Assembly: GCA_947469815.1 (NCBI GenBank)
Contig: CANIRI010000143.1
Coordinates: 1 to 6,398, forward strand
Length of the DNA: 6,398 bases
Source of the DNA: Comamonadaceae bacterium
Lineage (GTDB): Bacteria; Pseudomonadota; Gammaproteobacteria; Burkholderiales; Burkholderiaceae_C
Reading direction: 5' to 3'
Shown here: positions 1-6,389 of the stretch, one piece after another
Layout of the letters: every line of letters begins with the position of its first letter
How positions within the stretch are numbered: the stretch's first letter is position 1
Position numbers and translations under genes: made by a program
Notes under the pieces: model-generated
Told to the model about the DNA's origin: nothing
Seen by the model: only the letters and a program-made list of their open reading frames with translations
Database searches by the model: none

Positions 1-310
1 CGCCCTGGTAAATCGTGCAGCCGTCGCCAATCTCTGCGGTCTCCCCCACCACCGTGCCCATGGCGTGGTCAAAAAACACGCGCTCGCCAATCGTGGCCCC
101 TGGGTGGATTTCAATGCCGGTCAAAAAACGGGCGATGTGCGAGGTGAAACGCCCCAGCCATTTGAAGCCATGGATCCAGAACCAATGCGCCGGGCGGTGC
201 AACACCACCGCATGCAGGCCGGGGTAGCAGGTGATGACCTCCCAGGTGCTGCGGGCAGCGGGGTCGCGGTCCAGAATGCACTGGATATCAGAACGGATGC
301 GGGAAAACAT
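1..310 (-). CDS. cysE: Serine O-acetyltransferase CysE, N-terminal part (runs off left edge)
   Basis: This enzyme transfers acetyl from acetyl-CoA to L-serine, making O-acetylserine for cysteine synthesis in the cytoplasm. Reading the minus strand from the ATG at 310-308 gives 103 codons with no stop before the window edge. The protein opens [20 protein letters not shown], the short N-terminal form seen in many proteobacteria rather than the longer E. coli type. Residues 28-50 ([18 protein letters not shown] region) match the family. From about residue 66 the left-handed beta-helix hexapeptide repeats begin ([10 protein letters not shown]). Asp81-His82 in [10 protein letters not shown] correspond to the catalytic Asp-His pair of CysE. 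The start lies 10 nt after the trmJ stop, so the two are probably co-transcribed, with cysE second. The C-terminal half, including the second catalytic His, is outside the window. Confidence 0.95.
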   Translation of the reverse strand, partial: MFSRIRSDIQCILDRDPAARSTWEVITCYPGLHAVVLHRPAHWFWIHGFKWLGRFTSHIARFLTGIEIHPGATIGERVFFDHAMGTVVGETAEIGDGCTIYQG

Positions 311-320
311 GGGCCTGAGT

Positions 321-1124
321 CTATCCCGCAGTGCCGGCTTCGGACGCCGGTGCGGCTGTTGCGGCGCGCAGGCGCGCGCGCTGCTGCAGCGCAGCCTTGG
401 CGATACCGCGCAGGATGTGCACCTCTTCCTGCGTGACGGCGGCGCGGTTGAACAACGCATTCAGGCGCGGCATCAGCTTTTTGGGTGCCGCCGGGTCCAG
501 GTATTCCAGGGCCACCAGGCTCTCCTCCAGGTGCGCCAGCATCCCCGCGACTTGCGCGGCATCGGCTGGGTGTACGGGGTTAGCGGACGCAGTGGGCGCG
601 GCCTGCGCCACATCAAAGCCACCCAATGTCAACCGCCATTCATAGGCAATCACCTGCAAGGCCGCACCGATATTGAGCGAGCCGAATTGCGGGTTGCTGG
701 GAATGCTCAGCGCCACGTGGCAGCGGTACACATCCTCATTGCGCATGCCAAAGCGCTCGGAGCCGAACAAAAAAGCGGTGTGTGGCAGCGCTGCGGCGCT
801 CTGGCCCGGCGCTTCGGCCAGCAGCTGTTCAAAGTGCGCGCGCGGGCTGCGCGTGGGCGGGCCGAAATCACGCGGCGTCATGGCCGTGGCGCAGAGGTGG
901 CTCACGCCGTCAAGCGCCTCGTCCAGGGTGTCCACGATGCGGCATTTTTCCAGCACATCGAGTGCGCCGCTGGCCCGCTGAATGGTTTCTTCGCGGCGCA
1001 GCACATTGGGCCAACGCGGGGCCACCAACACCAGGTCATCAAAGCCCATGGTCTTCATGGCGCGGGCGGCGGCACCCACGTTGCCGGCGTGGCTGGTGTG
1101 GATGAGGATGAAGCGGGTCTGCAC
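321..1124 (-). CDS. trmJ: tRNA (cytidine/uridine-2'-O-)-methyltransferase TrmJ, GTG start
   Basis: SPOUT-class (TrmH family, group 1) methyltransferase that puts a 2'-O-methyl on the anticodon-loop nucleoside 32 of tRNA using S-adenosylmethionine. With the GTG at 1124-1122 as start the protein is 267 aa. Motif 1 is at 11-27 ([17 protein letters not shown], with Asn15 and Arg21), motif 2 at 119-131 ([13 protein letters not shown]), and motif 3 at 141-162 ([22 protein letters not shown]), which forms the knotted cofactor site. The C-terminal 100 residues form the helical tail seen in the group. An in-frame ATG at 1199 would add 25 residues including a PPPPP run; these match nothing in the family, and E. 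coli TrmJ begins close to the GTG position. No Shine-Dalgarno is visible before the GTG: a C-rich tract stands there instead. It is divergent from suhB and is followed by cysE. Confidence 0.93.
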   Translation of the reverse strand: MQTRFILIHTSHAGNVGAAARAMKTMGFDDLVLVAPRWPNVLRREETIQRASGALDVLEKCRIVDTLDEALDGVSHLCATAMTPRDFGPPTRSPRAHFEQLLAEAPGQSAAALPHTAFLFGSERFGMRNEDVYRCHVALSIPSNPQFGSLNIGAALQVIAYEWRLTLGGFDVAQAAPTASANPVHPADAAQVAGMLAHLEESLVALEYLDPAAPKKLMPRLNALFNRAAVTQEEVHILRGIAKAALQQRARLRAATAAPASEAGTAG

Positions 1125-1235
1125 AGTAGGGGGTGGGGGTGGGGAATAGAATCGATGCCATTGTCGCCGCCCCGTGCGGCATGTTCCCGCGCCCGGCATA
1201 GCCCTGGCGCGCCACTGCGTTCTTCATCACCATCT
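1125..1235. promoter_or_regulatory. Divergent trmJ/suhB intergenic region with a G-run tract
   Basis: These 111 bp separate the GTG of trmJ (minus) from the ATG of suhB (plus) and must hold the promoters for both directions unless transcription enters from further away. On the plus strand 1129-1144 reads G5-T-G5-T-G4, which is C-rich on the trmJ strand and takes the place where its ribosome binding site would be. A TAGAAT hexamer at 1147-1152 (5 of 6 to the -10 consensus) points toward suhB, but no -35 element stands at the right distance, so I do not call a promoter position. A short inverted repeat GCCGC-N5-GCGGC lies just downstream. Confidence 0.4.
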
Positions 1236-2147
1236 ATGTCACCCAATCTGCACCCCATGGTCAATGTGGCCGTCAAAGCGGCCCGCCTGGCCGGCAACAT
1301 CATCAACCGCGCGGCGCTGGACGTGGAGGCGGTGCGGATCTCGCAAAAGCAGGTGAATGACTTTGTCACCGAGGTCGACCAGGCCGCCGAGCAGGTGATC
1401 ATCGAAACCCTGCTGGCCGCCTACCCCGGCCACGGCATCATGGCCGAGGAATCCGGCAGCGAACACGGCGCCCAGGATTCTGAATATGTCTGGATCATTG
1501 ACCCGCTGGACGGCACGACCAACTTCATCCACGGCTTTCCCAGCTACTGCGTCAGCATCGGCCTGGCCGTGCGCGGCAAGATGGAGCAGGCCGTGGTGTA
1601 CGACCCCACGCGCAACGACTTGTTCACCGCGACCAAAGGCCGTGGCGCGTTCTTGAACGACCGGCGCATCCGCGTCTCCAAGCGCACCGACCTCACCGGC
1701 ACTTTGCTGGCCACGGGCTTCCCTTTTCGCAAGGGTGACAACTTTCCGCGCTACCTGGCCATGCTGGCCGACATCATGCCGCGCACGGCGGGCCTGCGCC
1801 GCCCGGGTGCGGCGGCGCTGGACCTGGCCTACGTGGCCGCCGGACGCACCGACGGGTTTTTTGAATCCGGCCTGAAGCCCTGGGACATTGCGGCCGGGTC
1901 GCTGCTGGTGACCGAGGCTGGTGGATTGATCGGCAATTTCACCGGTGAAGCGGACTACCTGGAACACGGCGAGTGCATTGCCGCACCGCCGCGCATTTAC
2001 GGCCAGTTGGTCTCCATCCTGGCCCGCTACAGCCAGTTTGCGCCGGCGCACGAGAAAGCTCAGGCCAGCGAGCGCATCCGCGAGGTGCAGGAACAAGTTT
2101 TGGCTGAACACGCGAGCCCAAGCGCAGCGCCCGCTGACCCGGCCTGA
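1236..2147 (+). CDS. suhB: Inositol-1-monophosphatase family protein SuhB
   Basis: Mg2+-dependent phosphatase of the inositol monophosphatase family; SuhB in E. coli hydrolyses myo-inositol 1-phosphate and also acts in ribosomal RNA antitermination complexes. The protein is 303 aa with the ATG at 1236. Metal-binding residues are all present: Glu71 in MAEESG, the DPLDGTTN signature at 89-96 (Asp89, Asp92), and Trp216-Asp217 in the second signature ([18 protein letters not shown], 213-230). The N-terminus reads [21 protein letters not shown]. coli SuhB begins MHPMLNIAVRAARKAG, so Met8 is a possible alternative start, but it too lacks a clear ribosome binding site. The last 30 or so residues (Ala, Glu and Pro rich, 270-303) extend past the catalytic fold and look disordered. 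It is divergent from trmJ and unrelated in function to the transporter genes downstream. Confidence 0.95.
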   Translation: MSPNLHPMVNVAVKAARLAGNIINRAALDVEAVRISQKQVNDFVTEVDQAAEQVIIETLLAAYPGHGIMAEESGSEHGAQDSEYVWIIDPLDGTTNFIHGFPSYCVSIGLAVRGKMEQAVVYDPTRNDLFTATKGRGAFLNDRRIRVSKRTDLTGTLLATGFPFRKGDNFPRYLAMLADIMPRTAGLRRPGAAALDLAYVAAGRTDGFFESGLKPWDIAAGSLLVTEAGGLIGNFTGEADYLEHGECIAAPPRIYGQLVSILARYSQFAPAHEKAQASERIREVQEQVLAEHASPSAAPADPA

Positions 2148-2150
2148 TGC

Positions 2151-2187
2151 CCCACCCTGATGCCCACGCCTGCCTGGGGTCAGTGGG
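2151..2187 (+). terminator. Possible imperfect terminator hairpin after suhB
   Basis: Starting 3 nt after the suhB stop, CCCAC (2151-2155), TGA (2158-2160) and CCCA (2163-2166) can pair with TGGG (2175-2178), TCA (2180-2182) and GTGGG (2183-2187). This leaves a CC bulge, a small internal mismatch and an 8-nt loop. The following bases are TTACAGTTT rather than a T-run, so it is at best a weak intrinsic terminator and may be chance in GC-rich DNA. Confidence 0.3.
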
Positions 2188-2237
2188 TTACAGTTTGCCG
2201 TCGCACATGGTGTGAACCAACCCTTGTATCTTCTACT

Positions 2238-2241
2238 GGAG
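2238..2241 (+). promoter_or_regulatory. Ribosome binding site of choX copy 1
   Basis: GGAG lies 6 nt before the ATG at 2248. This decides the start: an in-frame GTG at 2212 would add 12 residues before the signal peptide and has no such site. Confidence 0.7.
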
Positions 2242-2247
2242 TCTTTT

Positions 2248-3204
2248 ATGCAACACGTTTTTCGCAATCCCCGTTCCATTGCCGGTGCTGCCGCCTTGGC
2301 TGCTTTGACGCTCGGTGCATCCGCTGGCGCGCAAGCCGCAGAGCCCGCCTCCTGCCAGGCCGTGCGCTTTGCCGATGTGGGCTGGACCGACATCACCGCC
2401 ACCACGGCCGTGGTCTCCGAAATCCTCAAAGGCATTGGCTACAAACCCAGCGCGCAGGTGCTGTCGGTTCCCGTCACCTACCGCAGCATGAAGGACAAAA
2501 AGATTGACGTGTTCCTGGGCAACTGGATGCCCTCCATGGAAGGCGACATCAAGCCCTACGCGGCCGATGGCTCGGTAGAAACCATCGGTGCGAATCTGGA
2601 AGGCGCGAAATACACCCTGGCCGTGCCGGATTACGTGGCGGAAGCCGGTGTCAAAACCTTTGCCGACATCGCCAAGAACGCCGACAAGTTCAAGAAAAAG
2701 ATTTACGGCATCGAGCCCGGCAACGATGGCAACCGCTTGATCCTGGACATGGTCAAGAAAAAGGCTTTTGATCTGGGTGGCTTCAAGCTGGTCGAGTCCA
2801 GCGAGGCCGGTATGGTCTCGCAGGTGATGCGCGCAGTACCCAAGCAAGAGTGGGTGGTTTTCCTCGGCTGGGCTCCCCACCCCATGAACAGCAAAATCAA
2901 AATGGTGTACCTGAGCGGCGGTGACGACTTCTTCGGCCCCAACTACGGCGGCGCAACCGTCTACACCAACACCCGTAAGGGCTATTCTGCTGAGTGCTCC
3001 AACGTCGGCACGCTGCTGAAGAACACCAAGTTCAGCCTGGAAGCGGAAAACGAAATCATGTCCTCCATCCTGGACAAGAAGATGAAGCCCGCTGCTGCTG
3101 CGCAAACCTGGCTCAAGGCCAATGCCTCCACCTGGGGCAACTGGTTGGCTGGCGTGAAAACCTTTGATGGCAAAGACGTCACCCCGGCGATGATCATCAA
3201 GTAA
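2248..3204 (+). CDS. choX: Choline-type ABC transporter substrate-binding protein ChoX, copy 1
   Basis: Periplasmic binding protein of the OpuAC/ProX type that captures choline or a similar quaternary amine for an ABC importer. It is 318 aa. Residues 1-30 form a signal peptide (basic start, Ala/Leu-rich core, cleavage probably after AQA at 30). The mature protein follows Sinorhizobium meliloti ChoX closely, with numbering shifted by 3. The aromatic box Trp43, Trp90, Tyr119, Trp205 corresponds to Trp46 (GWTD), Trp93 (GNWMP), Tyr122 (AKYTL) and Trp208 (LGWAP). Asp45 corresponds to Asp48 and Asn156 to Asn159 (EPGNDGN). Cys36 and Cys250 fit the ChoX disulfide. It has every expected choline contact, so this is the copy most likely to bind choline. 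It is followed by a scrap of choW and then by a second choX. I see no convincing promoter in the 100 nt upstream. Confidence 0.93.
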   Translation: MQHVFRNPRSIAGAAALAALTLGASAGAQAAEPASCQAVRFADVGWTDITATTAVVSEILKGIGYKPSAQVLSVPVTYRSMKDKKIDVFLGNWMPSMEGDIKPYAADGSVETIGANLEGAKYTLAVPDYVAEAGVKTFADIAKNADKFKKKIYGIEPGNDGNRLILDMVKKKAFDLGGFKLVESSEAGMVSQVMRAVPKQEWVVFLGWAPHPMNSKIKMVYLSGGDDFFGPNYGGATVYTNTRKGYSAECSNVGTLLKNTKFSLEAENEIMSSILDKKMKPAAAAQTWLKANASTWGNWLAGVKTFDGKDVTPAMIIK

Positions 3205-3208
3205 GACC

Positions 3209-3268
3209 ATGCTGGGAGGCTTGGACTCCGCGCATGTACGGACAGCCGGGCGGGGTGCGTTACACTGA
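3209..3268 (+). pseudogene. Truncated choW start left by duplication (19-codon remnant reading frame)
   Basis: Right after choX copy 1, the stop codon, the GACC spacer and ATGCTGGGAGGCTT are identical to the junction of choX copy 2 with the real choW. The next stretch is near-identical (TTGGACTCCGCGC against TTTGACGCCGCGC), and after 3233 the similarity ends. The remnant reads MLGGLDSA, then unrelated residues to a TGA at 3266-3268, 19 codons in all. The real ChoW begins MLGGFDAALEW. It cannot be a working permease. Because its start context is unchanged, it could still be translated as a short peptide after choX copy 1. Confidence 0.8.
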
Positions 3269-3325
3269 AAGTTGGCACCGACTCTTTCGTCGACCACTTT
3301 AGGAAACCACCCCCACCTTCGCAAC

Positions 3326-3330
3326 AGGAG
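3326..3330 (+). promoter_or_regulatory. Ribosome binding site of choX copy 2
   Basis: AGGAG lies 6 nt before the ATG at 3337 and is a better match to the anti-Shine-Dalgarno than the site of copy 1, so copy 2 has its own translation start independent of the upstream gene. Confidence 0.8.
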
Positions 3331-3336
3331 CACCCC

Positions 3337-4293
3337 ATGCAACGCTTTTACCGTATGTCCCAATCCTTGATCGGTGCTGTTGCACTGGCCACCATGTCGC
3401 TTGGTATTCACAGCAGCGCGCACGCAGTGGAACCTGCTTCCTGTAAAGCGGTGCGTTTTTCCGATCCGGGGTGGACCGACGTCACCGCCACGACGGCCGT
3501 GATGTCCGAAATCCTCAGGGGCATCGGCTACAAACCCTCGGCACAGTTGCTCGCGGTGCCGGTGACCTTAAGCAGCATGAAGGCGAACAAAATTGACGTG
3601 TTTTTGGGCAACTGGATGCCTTCTATGGAGGATGACATCAAGCCCTACGCGGCAGACGGCTCGGTGGAAACCATTGGCGCCAACCTGGAAGGTGCGAAGT
3701 ACACGTTGGCCGTTCCCGACTATGTGGCCGAGGCTGGTGTCAAAACCTTTGCCGACATCGCCAAAAACGCCGACAAGTTCAAGAAAAAGATTTACGGCAT
3801 CGAGCCGGGTGATGACGGTAACCGGCTGATTTTGAAGATGATTAATACAAACACCTTCGGCCTGGGCGGCTTCAAGGTTGTTGAGTCCAGCGAAGCGGGC
3901 ATGATCTCGCAAGTCATGCGCGCCATACCTAAGAAGGAGTGGATTGTGTTTTTAGGCTGGGCGCCCCACCCCATGAACACCAAAATCAAAATGGTGTACC
4001 TGAGTGGTGGTGACGACTTCTTCGGCCCCAACTACGGCGGCGCAACCGTCTACACCAACACCCGCAAAGGCTATTCCGCCGAATGCCCCAACGTCAGCAC
4101 GCTGCTGAAGAATACCAAGTTCAGCCTGGAAGCCGAAAACGAAATCATGTCGGCCATTCTGGACAAGAAGATGAAGCCTGCTGCCGCTGCGCAAATCTGG
4201 CTCAAGGCCAATGCCTCCACCTGGAGCAACTGGCTGGCTGGCGTGAAAACCTTTGATGGCAAAGACGTCACCCCGGCGATGATCATCAAGTAA
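3337..4293 (+). CDS. choX: ChoX-like ABC transporter substrate-binding protein, copy 2 (Asn159 to Asp variant)
   Basis: A second periplasmic quaternary-amine binding protein, also 318 aa, with the signal peptide ending near AHA at 30. Only 13 of the first 30 residues match copy 1, against about 255 of 288 in the mature part. The aromatic box (Trp46, Trp93, Tyr122, Trp208), Asp48 and both cysteines (36, 250) are kept. Position 159, corresponding to choline-contacting Asn156 of ChoX, is Asp (EPGDDGN, codon GAT at 3811). Other changes cluster at 72-84 (including Tyr78 to Leu) and 167-175, where D-M-V-K-K-K-A-F-D becomes K-M-I-N-T-N-T-F-G. The frame is intact and most nucleotide changes in the core are silent, so it looks functional. 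It sits 4 nt before choW. Ligand may be choline, acetylcholine, betaine or carnitine; the sequence does not decide. Confidence 0.92.
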   Translation: MQRFYRMSQSLIGAVALATMSLGIHSSAHAVEPASCKAVRFSDPGWTDVTATTAVMSEILRGIGYKPSAQLLAVPVTLSSMKANKIDVFLGNWMPSMEDDIKPYAADGSVETIGANLEGAKYTLAVPDYVAEAGVKTFADIAKNADKFKKKIYGIEPGDDGNRLILKMINTNTFGLGGFKVVESSEAGMISQVMRAIPKKEWIVFLGWAPHPMNTKIKMVYLSGGDDFFGPNYGGATVYTNTRKGYSAECPNVSTLLKNTKFSLEAENEIMSAILDKKMKPAAAAQIWLKANASTWSNWLAGVKTFDGKDVTPAMIIK

Positions 4294-4297
4294 GACC

Positions 4298-5158
4298 ATG
4301 CTGGGAGGCTTTGACGCCGCGCTGGAGTGGCTCACCGGGAACAAAATTCCCCTGGGCGAGTTCATTTCAGGCGTGGTGGACCAGATCACGCAGGGCGCGC
4401 CCTGGCTGTTTGATCTGATCTCCGGCGTGCTGGGGGCGCTGGTGCTGGGCTTCACCGGCGCGTTGCAGTGGGTGCATCCGCTGCTCATGGTGGCCCTTGT
4501 TTGCGCGCTGGCCTGGTACCTGCAACGCTCGGCGCGGCTCACGGTGTTTGTAGGCGCGGCGCTGCTGCTGATCATCAATATGGGTTATTGGGGCGAAACC
4601 ATGGAGACGCTGTCCATGGTGGTCTTCGCCACACTCACTTGCGTGCTCATTGGCGTGCCCATTGGCATTGCGGCGGCGCACCGTCCCTGGCTGGAAGCCG
4701 CGTTGCGGCCGCTGCTGGATTTGATGCAAACCATCCCGACTTTCGTCTATTTGATTCCCACACTCATTTTGTTCGGCCTGGGCGTGGTGCCGGGGCTGAT
4801 TTCAACCGTCATCTTCGCCCTGCCCGCCCCCATACGCCTGACCACGCTAGGCGTCGCCTCGGTGCCGCGCCCGCTGCTGGAAGCAGGTGAAGCATTCGGG
4901 GCGACCCGCTCGCAATTGCTCTGGAAAGTGGAAATTCCGCACGCCCTGCCCAGCATCATGGCCGGGGTCACGCAGTGCATCATGCTCAGCCTGTCCATGG
5001 TGGTGATTGCCGCGCTGGTGGGCGCAGACGGCCTGGGCAAGCCGGTGGTGCGCGCGCTCAATTCGGTGAATATTGCCGACGGCTTTGAAGCCGGTCTGGC
5101 CATCGTGATCGTGGCCATCGTGCTCGACCGGCTCTGCAAGTCCAAACCGCATGCCTGA
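4298..5158 (+). CDS. choW: Choline-type ABC transporter permease ChoW
   Basis: Inner-membrane subunit of the importer, of the ProW/OpuAB type; presumably works as a homodimer with ChoV. It is 286 aa. Hydrophobic segments lie near 40-58, 60-76, 80-95, 104-127, 143-175, 225-243 and 264-278. The cytoplasmic EAA loop that docks on the ATPase is at 195-218 (EAGEAFGATRSQLLWKVEIP onward, with the conserved Gly201). The motif MQTIPTFVYLIP at 143-154 is typical of quaternary-amine permeases. The ATG is 4 nt after the choX copy 2 stop with no strong ribosome binding site of its own (only TAAG), so translation is probably coupled to choX copy 2. The 3' end overlaps choV by 8 nt. A truncated copy of its start is left behind choX copy 1. 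Confidence 0.95.
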   Translation: MLGGFDAALEWLTGNKIPLGEFISGVVDQITQGAPWLFDLISGVLGALVLGFTGALQWVHPLLMVALVCALAWYLQRSARLTVFVGAALLLIINMGYWGETMETLSMVVFATLTCVLIGVPIGIAAAHRPWLEAALRPLLDLMQTIPTFVYLIPTLILFGLGVVPGLISTVIFALPAPIRLTTLGVASVPRPLLEAGEAFGATRSQLLWKVEIPHALPSIMAGVTQCIMLSLSMVVIAALVGADGLGKPVVRALNSVNIADGFEAGLAIVIVAIVLDRLCKSKPHA

Positions 5159-6368
5159 TCTGCATTCCAGCGCGCCGCCCATGGCCGAATTCCGGCATGT
5201 GGACGTGGTCTTCGGCAAAGACCCTGCAGCCGCGCTAGCCCTGCTGGACGCCGGCAAAAACCGGCAAGAAATTCTGGACGCCACCGGCGCGGTGCTCGGT
5301 GCGGCCGACTGCAGCCTGGCGGTAGCCGAGGGCGAGATTTCGGTTTTGATGGGTTTGTCGGGCTCGGGCAAATCCACGCTGCTGCGTTGCCTCAACGGCC
5401 TGAACCAGGCCAACCGGGGTTCGGTGCTGGTGCGCGAGCGCAACGGCGAGACCGTGGACCTGACCCGCTGCGACGCCACCACCCTGCGCCGCTTGCGCAC
5501 CACCCGCGTGGCCATGGTGTTCCAGCAATTTGCGCTGCTGCCCTGGCGCACGGTGAGCGAAAACGTGGGCCTGGGGTTGGAACTCAGCGGCATGCCCGCA
5601 GCACAGCGCGCCAAGATCGTCGCCGAGAAGCTGGAACTGGTGGGCCTGCAAGCCTGGGGCCACAAATACGCGCACCAGCTCTCCGGCGGCATGCAACAGC
5701 GCGTCGGCCTGGCCCGCGCGTTTGCCACCGACGCCGATATTTTGCTAATGGACGAGCCCTTCTCGGCCCTGGACCCACTGATCCGCGAGCACCTGCAGCG
5801 GGAACTGCTGCAGCTGCAAAAGCAATTGAAAAAAACCATCGTCTTCGTCAGCCACGATCTGGATGAGGCCATCAAGCTGGGCAACCACATCACCATCATG
5901 GACGGCGGGCGCATCGTGCAGTCTGGCGAGCCCGAGCAGGTGGTGCTCAACCCCGCCAACGCCTATGTGCGCGACTTTGTGGCGCACATGAACCCCATCA
6001 AGGTGCTGCGTGCGCGCTCGCTGATGACGCCGCTGGCGGCGCTGGACGTGCAGGCCGGGCGCATCCAGCTGGACTGGACCGGCCACCACTGGCTCACTCT
6101 TGACGCCAGCGGCGCACCCGCGCAGATCGACATCGAAGGCAGCCCCGGACACTTGCTGCCCTATACCGACACGCTGGACGTGGTGGCCGCCGGGCTCGAT
6201 GGCCGCAGCGTCGTCATCGTCAGCCCCGACACCTTGCTGGAAAAAATCATCCACATCCGCCACGCGACCGGGCGGCCCCTGCTGCTGTGCGAAGACGGGC
6301 GCTTCATCGGCGTGGTGGGTGACCAGGAAATTTACGGCGGCATGCTGCGCTCCACGCTGGCCCCCTAG
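5151..6368 (+). CDS. choV: Choline-type ABC transporter ATP-binding protein ChoV with C-terminal CBS-like extension
   Basis: Cytoplasmic ATPase that powers the importer, 405 aa. The N-terminal stretch (FGKDPAAALALLDAGKNRQE, 21-40, then ILDATGAVLG) is the lead-in seen in ChoV/ProV proteins. Walker A is at 68-76 (GLSGSGKST), Q-loop Gln125, ABC signature LSGGMQQR at 177-184, Walker B ILLMDEP at 197-203 with Glu202, D-loop SALD at 205-208, and H-loop His235. All catalytic residues are present. Residues 284-405 continue past the nucleotide-binding domain and look like a diverged pair of CBS domains: LMTP at 291-294, and LLLCEDGRFIGVVGDQEI at 377-394. The start overlaps the choW end by 8 nt, fitting translational coupling; Met11 (5181) is an alternative but has no ribosome binding site either. 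Confidence 0.95.
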   Translation: MPDLHSSAPPMAEFRHVDVVFGKDPAAALALLDAGKNRQEILDATGAVLGAADCSLAVAEGEISVLMGLSGSGKSTLLRCLNGLNQANRGSVLVRERNGETVDLTRCDATTLRRLRTTRVAMVFQQFALLPWRTVSENVGLGLELSGMPAAQRAKIVAEKLELVGLQAWGHKYAHQLSGGMQQRVGLARAFATDADILLMDEPFSALDPLIREHLQRELLQLQKQLKKTIVFVSHDLDEAIKLGNHITIMDGGRIVQSGEPEQVVLNPANAYVRDFVAHMNPIKVLRARSLMTPLAALDVQAGRIQLDWTGHHWLTLDASGAPAQIDIEGSPGHLLPYTDTLDVVAAGLDGRSVVIVSPDTLLEKIIHIRHATGRPLLLCEDGRFIGVVGDQEIYGGMLRSTLAP

Positions 6369-6383
6369 GGGTTTATGCGTACT

Positions 6384-6389
6384 TGACAC
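6384..6389 (+). promoter_or_regulatory. Possible -35 element (TTGACA) at the right edge
   Basis: A perfect TTGACA lies 15 nt after the choV stop. The window ends 9 nt later, before a -10 could be seen, so this is only a hint that a separate transcription unit starts to the right. A 10-bp palindrome CCCCTAGGGG (6362-6371) overlaps the choV stop but has no T-run after it. Confidence 0.2.

Larger units (their letters stand above)
2248..4322 (+). repeat. Tandem direct duplication, choX plus choW start, period 1089 bp
   Basis: The segment 2248-3233 is repeated in the same orientation at 3337-4322 with a constant offset of 1089 bp and no internal indel across the whole reading frame. Identity is uneven. 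The signal-peptide region is strongly diverged and the middle shows many silent changes. 2920-2975 is identical over 56 nt, and 3146-3222 is identical to 4235-4311 over 77 nt, crossing the stop codon into the choW start. The 100 nt or so upstream of each copy do not align convincingly. Confidence 0.9.

Noticed and set aside
231..1235. Plus-strand open frame that continues into suhB and would make a 638-residue protein
   Set aside because: The first 335 codons are antisense to cysE and trmJ, both recognised with confidence; only the part from 1236 matches SuhB.
2204..2214. Inverted repeat CACA-TGG-TGTG before choX copy 1 as an operator
   Set aside because: Arms of four bases are too short to separate from chance, and no regulator gene is in the window to support it.
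2212..2247. GTG at 2212 as the start of choX copy 1
   Set aside because: It would put 12 extra residues, partly hydrophobic, before a normal signal peptide; the ATG at 2248 has a ribosome binding site and gives the same length as copy 2.
1239..2435. Minus-strand open frame of about 398 codons
   Set aside because: It lies opposite suhB and the start of choX copy 1, shows no recognisable motif, and fits the stop-poor antisense frames of GC-rich genes.
3272..3288. Sigma-54-like promoter (TTGGCAC followed by CTTTC) before choX copy 2
   Set aside because: The -24 half is good, but the -12 GC dinucleotide is absent at the required spacing (TT at 3286-3287). The same TTGGCA read as a sigma-70 -35 has no fitting -10 at 16-18 nt.
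2233..3423. Minus-strand open frame of about 396 codons, with a similar one opposite copy 2
   Set aside because: Antisense to the choX copies; the resemblance between the two shadow proteins follows from the duplication of the real genes.
6362..6371. CCCCTAGGGG palindrome at the choV stop as a terminator
   Set aside because: It has no loop and no T-run after it, so it does not fit an intrinsic terminator.
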